From NCBI GenBank assembly GCA_902490355.1, contig CABUDN010000027.1, forward strand, positions 1 to 20,205: a stretch of 20,205 bases of DNA, in the 5' to 3' direction. Every line of letters starts with the position of its first letter. Position 1 is the first letter of the stretch. Under the pieces are notes generated by a model. The model saw nothing but the letters and a program-made list of their open reading frames with translations, did not search any database and was not told the origin of the DNA. This document shows, one piece after another, positions 13,923 to 20,160 of the stretch. The translations under genes were made by a program, and so were the position numbers. The stretch comes from an uncultured Oscillibacter sp. (GTDB lineage: Bacteria; Bacillota; Clostridia; Oscillospirales; Oscillospiraceae).

Positions 13923-14375
13923 TCAAGTCGCGGGATGTTTCCGCCGGACCTGGATTTTAAAACAGTTGCGGCCGGTGACGGTGTGCTCCACGGCAATGGA
14001 ATAGCGGATTTCCATCACACCGCCCCGCTGGCTGAGATTGTGCCGGAGAGAGCTGGTTTGAATGTCGACGGACAGTTCTCCGAAGGGGGTTTCATACAAG
14101 GAGGTGTGCTGGCGTCCCTCCTCAAAGACCATCTGGGAATTGACCTTGCCCGTTCGGGTGAGGATCACCTGCGGGCCTCGGATCTCGAAGGTGGTGACAG
14201 TGCCCTCCATGCCAGTCAGTTCTGTTTCCTGATAGGAAAGCAGCATTCCGGTGTCCGTCAGCTCCAGGGTGCCGTCGGTCATCAGCTCCGTGGCATCCGG
14301 ATCGATGTTGTCAAAGTACTGCTCTCCCCGGATGGAGAGCAGCACGGGCAGTTTTTCGCGTTCAATACTGGTCAA
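13923..14375 (-). CDS. DUF1934 (YwiB-like) beta-barrel protein
   Basis: The 150-residue soluble, strand-rich protein fits the DUF1934/YwiB calycin-like family: VLLSIRGEQYFDN at the start, then DGTLELTDTGMLLSYQETELTGMEGTVTTFEIRG, VILTRTGKVNSQMVFEEG and the C-terminal QRGGVMEIRYSIAVEH. The molecular function is unknown; the gene often lies next to argS in Firmicutes. The start is TTG 14375: GGAGG lies 7 nt upstream, whereas the in-frame ATG seven codons earlier has no ribosome binding site. It overlaps the murI 3' end by 14 bp, so the two are likely translationally coupled. Confidence 0.82.
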   Translation of the reverse strand: MTSIEREKLPVLLSIRGEQYFDNIDPDATELMTDGTLELTDTGMLLSYQETELTGMEGTVTTFEIRGPQVILTRTGKVNSQMVFEEGRQHTSLYETPFGELSVDIQTSSLRHNLSQRGGVMEIRYSIAVEHTVTGRNCFKIQVRRKHPAT

Positions 14376-15177
14376 TGTCGATCCTCCGTGCCGCATGGCT
14401 GAGGTCTTCCCCCAGAAAGACCGATGCGATGCGCTCAAAATCCTCGCCTCGTTCACTGACGTAGAAGGAGGCGGTGCCCTGCCGGTCCTCCCGGGCCCGG
14501 AGGTCCCGGGCCTTGAGCAGCCGTTTGAGCTCAAAGGCGGACTCCTCACCGGCGGAGACCAGCTCCACGCCGGGACCGCAGATGGCGCGCAGAATATCCG
14601 TGAGCAGGGGGTAGTGGGTGCAGCCGAGAATCAAGGTGTCGATTCCGGCCTGGAGCAGCGGCGTGAGATATTCCCGGGCCACGGTTTCAATCACCACATC
14701 GCCGGGATGGATCCGGCCGTTTTCCACCAGGGGGACAAACAGGGGGCAGGGCTGGCCCAGAACCTGAATCTCCGGATCCAGCCGCCGCAAAACCGCCTCA
14801 TAGGCGCCGGAGCGGATGGAGGCCTGGGTGGCGATGATGCCCACGCGTTTGCTGCGGGTCACCAGTGCCGCCCGGCGGCAGGTGGGTTCCACCACACCCA
14901 CCAGAGGCAGATCGTTTTCACTCTGCAGGGTGGGCAGGGAAGTGGTGGTGACGGTGCCGCAGGCGATGAGAATCGCCTTGAGATCGAAAGAGCGCAGGAA
15001 GCGCACGTCCTGCCGGGCGTATTTCAAAATGGTCTCCTTGGACCGGCCGCCGTAAGGGACGCGGGCGGTGTCGCCGAAATAGATGAGGTCTTCCTCCGGC
15101 AAAATCCGGCGCAGGGATGCTACCGCCGTCAAGCCGCCGAGGCCTGAGTCGAATACGCCGATGGGCCGCATATCCAT
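14362..15177 (-). CDS. murI: Glutamate racemase
   Basis: The enzyme makes D-glutamate for peptidoglycan precursors (cytosolic, PLP-independent, two-base mechanism). The 271-residue protein shows IGVFDSGLGGLTA (6-18), YFGDTARVPYG (33-43), the first catalytic cysteine Cys73 in IACGTV and the second Cys186 in LGCTHYP. The usual first motif is ACNTA/S, so Asn is replaced by Gly here. ATG 15177 is chosen (AAAGGAG about 11 nt upstream); ATG 15171 is an alternative and a longer frame to 15219 is unsupported. It heads the murI-DUF1934-argS operon from a promoter at 15242-15270. Confidence 0.94.
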   Translation of the reverse strand: MDMRPIGVFDSGLGGLTAVASLRRILPEEDLIYFGDTARVPYGGRSKETILKYARQDVRFLRSFDLKAILIACGTVTTTSLPTLQSENDLPLVGVVEPTCRRAALVTRSKRVGIIATQASIRSGAYEAVLRRLDPEIQVLGQPCPLFVPLVENGRIHPGDVVIETVAREYLTPLLQAGIDTLILGCTHYPLLTDILRAICGPGVELVSAGEESAFELKRLLKARDLRAREDRQGTASFYVSERGEDFERIASVFLGEDLSHAARRIDIDQY

Positions 15178-15241
15178 ACCTGGTTTTGCTCCTTTCGAGG
15201 GGCCGGATGCCCCTTTCACACACTCTCACACTGAATTATAT

Positions 15242-15270
15242 ATTATACTATGTCTCTTTCATCCCTGCAA
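15242..15270 (-). promoter_or_regulatory. Promoter of the murI-DUF1934-argS operon
   Basis: On the minus strand, TTGCAG (15270-15265), a 17-bp spacer and a perfect TATAAT (15247-15242) lie 65 bp before the murI start. A pause-like hairpin, GGGGC...GCCCC, lies in the leader near 15200. Confidence 0.8.
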
Positions 15271-15324
15271 GACAGATTTTAGTCTTTTTACCCGCTTTTT
15301 TATGTGGCATTTCCCCGGAAGCTT

Positions 15325-15333
15325 TGCTATAAT
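15325..15333 (+). promoter_or_regulatory. Extended -10 promoter at the left edge of the hairpin array
   Basis: TGCTATAAT is a perfect TATAAT with the TGn extension; GTGGCA at an 18-bp spacing is a mediocre -35. Transcription would begin near 15340, just before the first hairpin, so the whole array could be transcribed as an RNA or as the leader of the gene at 15639. Confidence 0.5.
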
Positions 15334-15604
15334 AATGTCTACTGAATCAACCGCGATGCGGCTGATTCGTGCGGCAGCAGCCGCACAATTTTATAAAACG
15401 GCTTGCAGTGGCCGTTTTATAAAATTCAGCCATTGTTGCAATGCGTATTTTCGTTGGTGCGTTGAGACACACCAACGAAAGGTGCAAGGTTTTTCGGGGA
15501 TCTCGTCCAAAAACCTTGCACTTGAACAGAGCCAACCGACCTTGAAAGCTGGTGCTTCCAAGGTGTTCGGCTTTGTTCAGTACGCATTATAATAATGACT
15601 ACTG
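15328..15604. repeat. Array of end-to-end hairpins flanked by 17-bp direct repeats (structured RNA or palindromic mobile element)
   Basis: Direct repeats TATAATAATGTCTACTG (15328-15344) and TATAATAATGACTACTG (15588-15604) bracket a chain of inverted repeats. (1) 15344-15354/15358-15368, one mismatch. (2) 15369-15375/15380-15386. (3) 15387-15402/15411-15426, 16 bp perfect. (4) 15431-15435/15439-15443, weak. (5) 15449-15459/15470-15480, 11 bp perfect. (6) 15482-15494/15509-15521, 13 bp perfect. (7) A long imperfect hairpin 15524-15578: 15524-15533 with 15569-15578 (one G-U), then 15539-15549 with 15554-15564 (one mismatch). The arms of different hairpins are unrelated in sequence, so this is not a simple repeat array. 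No coding frame with a ribosome binding site and no T-tract terminator lies inside. Confidence 0.8.
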
Positions 15605-15638
15605 CAACAATACTGTGCACGCTTGGAGGTGTTGCCCA

Positions 15639-16052
15639 ATGAACATTGAATTGACGCAGCAGCAGTTCCGGTATTTGCTGGACCTGGTGTACATCGGAAA
15701 CTGGGTGATCAACTCCACCCGGGAAGATGACCGCATCAAGGAATATGATCAGGTGGAAAGCCTGGTATTTTCCCACTGCCTTCAGCACAAAATGAGTAAG
15801 CTGGTGGAGCTGTACCGGGGGGAGCTGATTCCATCCCGGGCCTTTGCCGACGGCGGGATTCATGAGGCCATCGAGAACTATGAGGACGTGGTGTTTTACG
15901 AGATTCTGGCCGAGGAGCTGGCTCTGCGGGATATGGACGGAGAGCCGCTGACGCGGGAGAATTACGGGGCGCTGATGGACCGCATCGACACGTACTTATC
16001 GGAGTTTGACCAGCACGGGACGGACCACATTTCCGTGGATCTGGATGAGTAA
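15639..16052 (+). CDS. Small acidic protein of unknown function
   Basis: The 137-residue soluble, acidic, predicted mostly helical protein begins MNIELTQQQFRYLLDLVYIGNWVIN and ends in an Asp/Glu-rich tail (HISVDLDE). No signal peptide, TM segment or cysteine motif is seen and I do not recognise a named family, though its style suggests a conserved Clostridia hypothetical protein. GGAGG at 15625-15629 supports ATG 15639; the frame extends upstream into the hairpin array without a ribosome binding site. It lies 55 bp before the DUF362 gene and is probably co-transcribed with it, with the hairpin array forming its leader. Confidence 0.75.
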   Translation: MNIELTQQQFRYLLDLVYIGNWVINSTREDDRIKEYDQVESLVFSHCLQHKMSKLVELYRGELIPSRAFADGGIHEAIENYEDVVFYEILAEELALRDMDGEPLTRENYGALMDRIDTYLSEFDQHGTDHISVDLDE

Positions 16053-16107
16053 ACGGCAGGGTTTGCCCGGGAAAACGGGAGCTGCATGAGGAAAAGGAGA
16101 AAGAGAT

Positions 16108-17229
16108 ATGGAACAGCAGTCAAAGGTGTATTTTGCGGATTTCCGCTGCCCCAGCTGGCGGGAGAATCTGACGCAGAAGCTGGCCCGGCTGATGATGACG
16201 GCAGGGTTCGGAGACATTGATATGGATGGCAAGTATGTGGCCATCAAGATCCACTTCGGCGAGCCGGGCAATCTGGCCTATCTGCGGCCCAACTGGGCCA
16301 AGGCGGTGGCGGATCTGGTGAAAAGCCAGGGCGGCAAGCCGTTTTTGACCGACTGCAACACGCTGTATGTGGGCGGCCGGAAAAACGCTCTGGACCACAT
16401 TGAGTCCGCTTATGTCAACGGCTTCACCCCCTATTCCACCGGCTGCCACATTCTGATTGCCGACGGCCTTAAGGGCAACGATGAGGTGCTGGTTCCCGTG
16501 GAGGGCGGCGAGTATGTCAAGGAGGCCAAGATCGGCCGGGCGGTGATGGATGCGGATGTATTCGTCTCCCTGACCCATTTCAAGGGCCATGAGCAGGCCG
16601 GTATGGGCGGCTGCCTGAAGAATATCGGCATGGGCTGCGGCTCCCGGGCCGGCAAGATGGAGATGCACAACTCCGGCAAGCCCTTTGTCAAGCAGAAAAA
16701 GTGCATCGGCTGCCGGGCCTGCGCCAAGATCTGCGCCCACGGCGCACCCCAGTTCGGTGAGGACGGCAAGGCCACCATCGATACGGACAAGTGCGTCGGC
16801 TGCGCCCGGTGCCTGGCGATCTGCCCCAAGGATGCCATTGCCTCCCGGGACGATGAGGCTCCGGCCATTTTGAACCGGAAGATTGCCGAATACACCAAGG
16901 CTGTGGTGGAGGGCCGTCCCTGCTTCCACGTCTCTCTGGTCATGGATATTTCCCCCAACTGCGACTGCCACGGGGAAAATGACGTGCCCATCGCTCCCAA
17001 TGTGGGCATGTTTGCCTCCTTTGACCCGGTGGCTCTGGATCAGGCCTGCGCCGATGCGGTGCTGGCACAGCCTGCTATGCCCGGTTCCGTCCTCTTTGAC
17101 GAGGGATACGACTGCCAGTGTGCCGACCACTTCACCGCCGCCCACCCGGATACCGACTGGCGGGTGTGTCTGGAGCATGCGGAGAAGCTGGGTCTGGGCA
17201 CCCGGAACTACGAGCTCATCAAAATCTGA
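16108..17229 (+). CDS. DUF362 protein with two [4Fe-4S] ferredoxin motifs
   Basis: The 373-residue cytosolic iron-sulfur protein has a DUF362 domain over about 1-190 and again after the ferredoxin insert. KIHFGEPGNLAYLRP (47-61), THFKGHEQAGMGGCLKNIGMG (156-176) and the C-terminal SFDPVALDQACADA are characteristic. Two classical clusters follow: Cys199, 202, 205, 209 (CIGCRACAKIC) and Cys229, 232, 235, 239 (CVGCARCLAIC). Such proteins are presumed electron carriers or oxidoreductases; the reaction is unknown. AAGGAGAAAGAG immediately upstream supports ATG 16108. It probably forms an operon with the small gene at 15639. Confidence 0.92.
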   Translation: MEQQSKVYFADFRCPSWRENLTQKLARLMMTAGFGDIDMDGKYVAIKIHFGEPGNLAYLRPNWAKAVADLVKSQGGKPFLTDCNTLYVGGRKNALDHIESAYVNGFTPYSTGCHILIADGLKGNDEVLVPVEGGEYVKEAKIGRAVMDADVFVSLTHFKGHEQAGMGGCLKNIGMGCGSRAGKMEMHNSGKPFVKQKKCIGCRACAKICAHGAPQFGEDGKATIDTDKCVGCARCLAICPKDAIASRDDEAPAILNRKIAEYTKAVVEGRPCFHVSLVMDISPNCDCHGENDVPIAPNVGMFASFDPVALDQACADAVLAQPAMPGSVLFDEGYDCQCADHFTAAHPDTDWRVCLEHAEKLGLGTRNYELIKI

Positions 17230-17280
17230 CGCCCGAAAGGGCGCAAAAACAGGGCGGGACTCGGGTCCCGCCCTGTTCTC
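17230..17280 (+). terminator. Double hairpin after the DUF362 gene
   Basis: CGCCC-GAAA-GGGCG (17230-17243) is followed by a 13-bp perfect stem, AACAGGGCGGGAC/GTCCCGCCCTGTT (17248-17260/17265-17277). On the plus strand only TTCTC follows, while the minus strand would read a T5 run. It is a likely but atypical terminator lying just before the brnQ leader. Confidence 0.55.
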
Positions 17281-17336
17281 ACTTGGAGCGCACAGGGACA
17301 AGCCCCGGCGCCCACACTGTTTCGGGAGGTTGTTCC

Positions 17337-18620
17337 ATGGGGAGCGTACGCAAGGATCTCAAGGATAGTCTGGTCATCGGCTTTGCCCTGTTTTCCATGT
17401 TTTTCGGGGCCGGAAACGTGATTTTTCCCCCGTACCTGGGCCTGGGCTGCGGCCGGGAATGGGTGCTGGGCTTTTTGTGTTACTATCTGGCGGATATCGG
17501 CCTGGCTCTGCTGGCCATGTTCGCTGTGCTGCGCAGCGGCAGTTCCGATGCCATCACCCGGCCCATCGGCCGGATTCCGGCACGGGTGCTCATGAGTGCG
17601 GTGGTGCTGTGCATCGGTCCGATGCTGGCCATTCCGCGGACGGCGGCCAGCACGTATGAGATGTCGCTTCAGCCGTTGGCGTCGGGCGTGTCTCCGGTTG
17701 TGTTTTCCGTGCTGTTTTTCCTGGTGATTTTACTGTTGTGCCTGCGGGAGTCTGCTGTGGTGGATATTGTGGGCAAGATCCTGACGCCGGCGCTGCTGCT
17801 GGGGCTGCTGGTGCTGATTGTCAAGGGAATGCTGGACCCCATCGGGCCGGTACCGGACCGGGTGCTGGTGGATAATGTGGTGCGCACCGGCATTGAGGCG
17901 GGCTATCAGACCATGGATGTGCTGGCGGCGGTGGTGTTCGGCATCATCATCCTCAAAAGTGCCGACGCCAAGGGTCATACGGATCCCCGCTCCCGCTTCC
18001 GGGTGGTGGCGGGTGCCGGGCTGGTGGCCGGCGCGGCGCTGCTGGTGGTGTATCTGGGACTGACGTACCTGGGCGTCACGACTTCCCGCTTTTTTGACCT
18101 GTCGGTTCTCCGGACCTTTTTGATTGTCTCCATCGTCCGCAATCTCCTGGGCGGCTGGGGAATTGTGCTCTTTTCCGTTGTGGTGGCCCTGGCCTGCGTC
18201 ACTACGGCGGTGGCCCTGGTCAGTTCCTCTGCCGACTACTTTTCCGCCCTCTCCGGCGGACGGGTGTCCTATCGGGCCATGGTGGTGGGCATCTGCGTGT
18301 TCAGCGCGGTGGTGTCCAATTTCGGACTGGAACAGATCGTAGCCATTGCGGGACCCGTTCTGGATGTGGTGTATCCGCCCACGCTGGCGTTGATTTTGCT
18401 GGCGCTGGTGCAGCGGTGGATTCCCGGCGACTGGACGTATCGCCTGGCAGCCCTGGCGGCCCTGGCCGTGAGCCTTTTGGGCGCGGCGGCGGGACAGGGA
18501 CTGCCCTGTACCTTTGTCAATGGGCTGCCGCTGGCTTCCTTTGGCTTGGGGTGGCTGCTCCCGGCAGCGGTGGGAGCGGTTCTGGGCTGCCTGGTGGACC
18601 GGCGGCTGCAGAAGGCGTAA
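17337..18620 (+). CDS. brnQ: Branched-chain amino acid : cation symporter (LIVCS family)
   Basis: This 427-residue inner-membrane protein with about twelve TM segments imports leucine, isoleucine and valine with Na+ or H+. The N-terminal SLVIGFALFSMFFGAGNVIFPPYLG is the LIVCS/BrnQ signature, and IGPMLAIPRTAASTYEMS and the central ALACVTTAVALVSSSADYFS are also family-typical. GGGAGG (17323-17328) supports ATG 17337; the longer frame reaches back into the DUF362 gene and is not used. It is adjacent to, but separated by a double hairpin from, the DUF362 gene. The same window encodes an AzlCD exporter for the same substrates. Confidence 0.94.
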   Translation: MGSVRKDLKDSLVIGFALFSMFFGAGNVIFPPYLGLGCGREWVLGFLCYYLADIGLALLAMFAVLRSGSSDAITRPIGRIPARVLMSAVVLCIGPMLAIPRTAASTYEMSLQPLASGVSPVVFSVLFFLVILLLCLRESAVVDIVGKILTPALLLGLLVLIVKGMLDPIGPVPDRVLVDNVVRTGIEAGYQTMDVLAAVVFGIIILKSADAKGHTDPRSRFRVVAGAGLVAGAALLVVYLGLTYLGVTTSRFFDLSVLRTFLIVSIVRNLLGGWGIVLFSVVVALACVTTAVALVSSSADYFSALSGGRVSYRAMVVGICVFSAVVSNFGLEQIVAIAGPVLDVVYPPTLALILLALVQRWIPGDWTYRLAALAALAVSLLGAAAGQGLPCTFVNGLPLASFGLGWLLPAAVGAVLGCLVDRRLQKA

Positions 18621-18632
18621 CGGGACGGAACT

Positions 18633-18660
18633 CCGGGAACCGGCGGGGAGGCCGGTCCGG
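18633..18660. other. Hairpin between convergent brnQ and NUDIX genes
   Basis: ACCGGC (18639-18644) and GCCGGT (18651-18656) form a GC stem extendable by CCGG on each side. No T tract follows on either strand, so a terminator function is doubtful, although the position between two convergent stops (18620 and 18666) is right for one. Confidence 0.3.
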
Positions 18661-18665
18661 ACGGA

Positions 18666-19226
18666 TTACCAGGCGGAAAGCTTGGCGTTGAGTTTGGGAT
18701 AGATTCTCCGGCGGAACCAAGGCTCTGAAGAAGCCTCGATGGCGTTTTCCAAAGAAAACCAGCCTACCCGGCTGTTTTCGTCCGGCTTGCAGCGCAGAGG
18801 AGCCGCCGGGTCTGCCTCCAGCAAATAGGTCACATTCAGATGCAGGTGGGAGGAGACATAGCGGCCGTGTTTTTCATGCCCGTTCACCGTCAGAATTTCC
18901 AGGGAATAGATGTTCCGGGAAACCGGGCGCAGCTGCACAAGACCGCTTTCCTCCCGGACTTCCCGCATGGCAACGGATAAAAGATCCCGCTCTCCGTCGG
19001 CATGGCCGCCCAGCCAGGCCCAGGAGTCGTAGAGATTATGATACGCCAGGAGCACCTGATCGCGGTGGGGATTGACCACCCAGGCCGAGGCTGTGAAGTG
19101 GGCGGCAGGATTGTCCCGGGTATAGAGATCCTCGCCGCTGTGCACCCGCCGCAGCAGCTCTTCCCGGTCCCGGGCCTCCTGCTCGTTGAAGGGACGGTAT
19201 TGCTCCAATTGGTTCAAAAGTTCCAT
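18666..19226 (-). CDS. NUDIX hydrolase
   Basis: The 186-residue cytosolic hydrolase acts on nucleoside-diphosphate-linked substrates, with Mg2+ bound by the Nudix box GGHADGERDLLSVAMREVREESGL (73-96). The REVREESG part is canonical. The first half has the GGHxDG form, in which the first conserved Gly-x5-Glu is shifted, as in a known subgroup. The N-terminal helical stretch (1-40) and AAHFTASAWVVNPHRDQVLLAYH (41-63) suit the IPP-isomerase/ADP-ribose-like branch, but the substrate cannot be assigned. ATG 19226 has AAAGGAAC upstream. It is convergent with brnQ and divergent from spo0A. Confidence 0.88.
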   Translation of the reverse strand: MELLNQLEQYRPFNEQEARDREELLRRVHSGEDLYTRDNPAAHFTASAWVVNPHRDQVLLAYHNLYDSWAWLGGHADGERDLLSVAMREVREESGLVQLRPVSRNIYSLEILTVNGHEKHGRYVSSHLHLNVTYLLEADPAAPLRCKPDENSRVGWFSLENAIEASSEPWFRRRIYPKLNAKLSAW

Positions 19227-19469
19227 GAATCGACGTTCCTTTCCGGGGTGGAATGGCTTTTATGATACCATAAAGGGCGAAAAAAGAAAAGGCGTGCCGA
19301 AGGGAGGCGAAGGGGGGTGTCCCGAAAAAGCTGTCGAACGATTTTTGGAATAATTTGGGATACGCATATTGAAAAAACTGTAAATTTATGATAGTTTATA
19401 GAAAACGCGATTTGAACCCCCATCAATTCGTCGCAGATCGCAATTACTGGAAAAAGGACAGGGTACGAT
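19227..19469. other. Divergent regulatory region of the NUDIX gene and spo0A
   Basis: This 243-bp gene-free region is AT-rich. A minus-strand extended -10, TGGTATCAT (TATCAT at 19267-19262), may serve the NUDIX gene, with no good -35. For spo0A, TTGGAA (19345-19350) with TATTGA (19367-19372) and TTGAAA (19369-19374) with TAGTTT (19392-19397) are both weak matches; no clear sigma-H motif was recognised. The ribosome binding site for spo0A is AAAAAGGA, about 11 nt before the ATG. Confidence 0.4.
19332..19338 (+). promoter_or_regulatory. 0A box (Spo0A-binding site) upstream of spo0A
   Basis: TGTCGAA is the exact consensus core of the Spo0A operator established in Bacillus. It lies about 130 bp upstream of the spo0A start, as expected for autoregulation. 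A 7-bp site can occur by chance, but the location strengthens it. Confidence 0.55.
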
Positions 19470-20160
19470 ATGGAGAACAGAAAAACGGTTTTGTTGGCGG
19501 ATGCCAACGAGGAATTCCGCGGCATGCTGCGGGAAGCCATTGAAAAGTCGGGAGAGTTTGATGTGACCGCCGTAACAGGCAGTGGTGCACAGATCCAGCA
19601 GCTGGTCCATCAGTACAAACCGGATCTGGTGGTGATGGATGTGGCGCTTCCGGAGCTGGACGGCATGAATGCCCTGCGCCAGCTGCGGGGAGAGGCCGGC
19701 CAGCAGCCCCGGGTGATTCTGCTCTCGGCCTTTTGTACCGATCAGATTCTCTCCGAGGCCCGGGAGCTGGGTGTGAGCTATTTCATGCCCAAGCCCTGCA
19801 CGGTGGATGCTCTGCTGGACCGGATGCACACGGTGTTTGCCATGCCGGCCGCAGCTCCGGTGGACCGCAGTGTATCCCTGAAAAATCTGGTGACGTCTGT
19901 CATTCACGAGATCGGCGTGCCCGCCCATATCAAGGGGTATCAGTATTTGCGTGAGGCCATCATGATTGCCGTGGATGATATGGATGTCATCAACGCCGTG
20001 ACGAAAGTGCTCTATCCGGAGGTAGCCAAGCGGTTTTCCACCACGCCGTCCCGGGTGGAGCGTGCCATCCGCCATGCCATTGAGGTGGCCTGGGACCGGG
20101 GCGATCTGGAGACTCTGCAAAAGTACTTCGGTTACACAGTTTCCAATTCCAAGGGCAAGC
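19470..20160 (+). CDS. spo0A: Stage 0 sporulation regulator Spo0A, 3' end missing
   Basis: Spo0A is the master response regulator of sporulation. Residues 1-122 are the receiver domain with phosphoacceptor Asp57 (VMDVALPELDG), Ser86 in LLSA and Lys108 in MPKP. A short linker (about 123-136) leads to the Spo0A DNA-binding domain, highly conserved through VIHEIGVPAHIKGYQYLREAI (144-164), TKVLYP and TTPSRVERAIRHAIEVAW (191-208). About 20 residues seen in Bacillus Spo0A after FGYTVS are absent because the genomic sequence stops at 20160 after 230 codons; the frame then reads seven adapter-derived residues (QIGRAHV) to a stop at 20183. The first acidic pocket reads ADAN rather than ADDN. ATG 19470 fits the family N-terminus. 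Confidence 0.95.

Noticed and set aside
12080..13960. A 626-codon plus-strand open frame
   Set aside because: It is the complement of argS; the translation is low-complexity Gly/Val/His sequence.
15344..15578. Hairpin array as a CRISPR array, integron attC array or retron
   Set aside because: The arms are not repeated between units and spacing is irregular, which excludes CRISPR. No integrase, Cas or reverse transcriptase gene lies in the window, and no attC core motifs are evident.
15083..15592. A 169-codon plus-strand open frame over the hairpin array
   Set aside because: It starts inside murI on the opposite strand and its translation follows the palindromes. There is no ribosome binding site, so the region is treated as non-coding.
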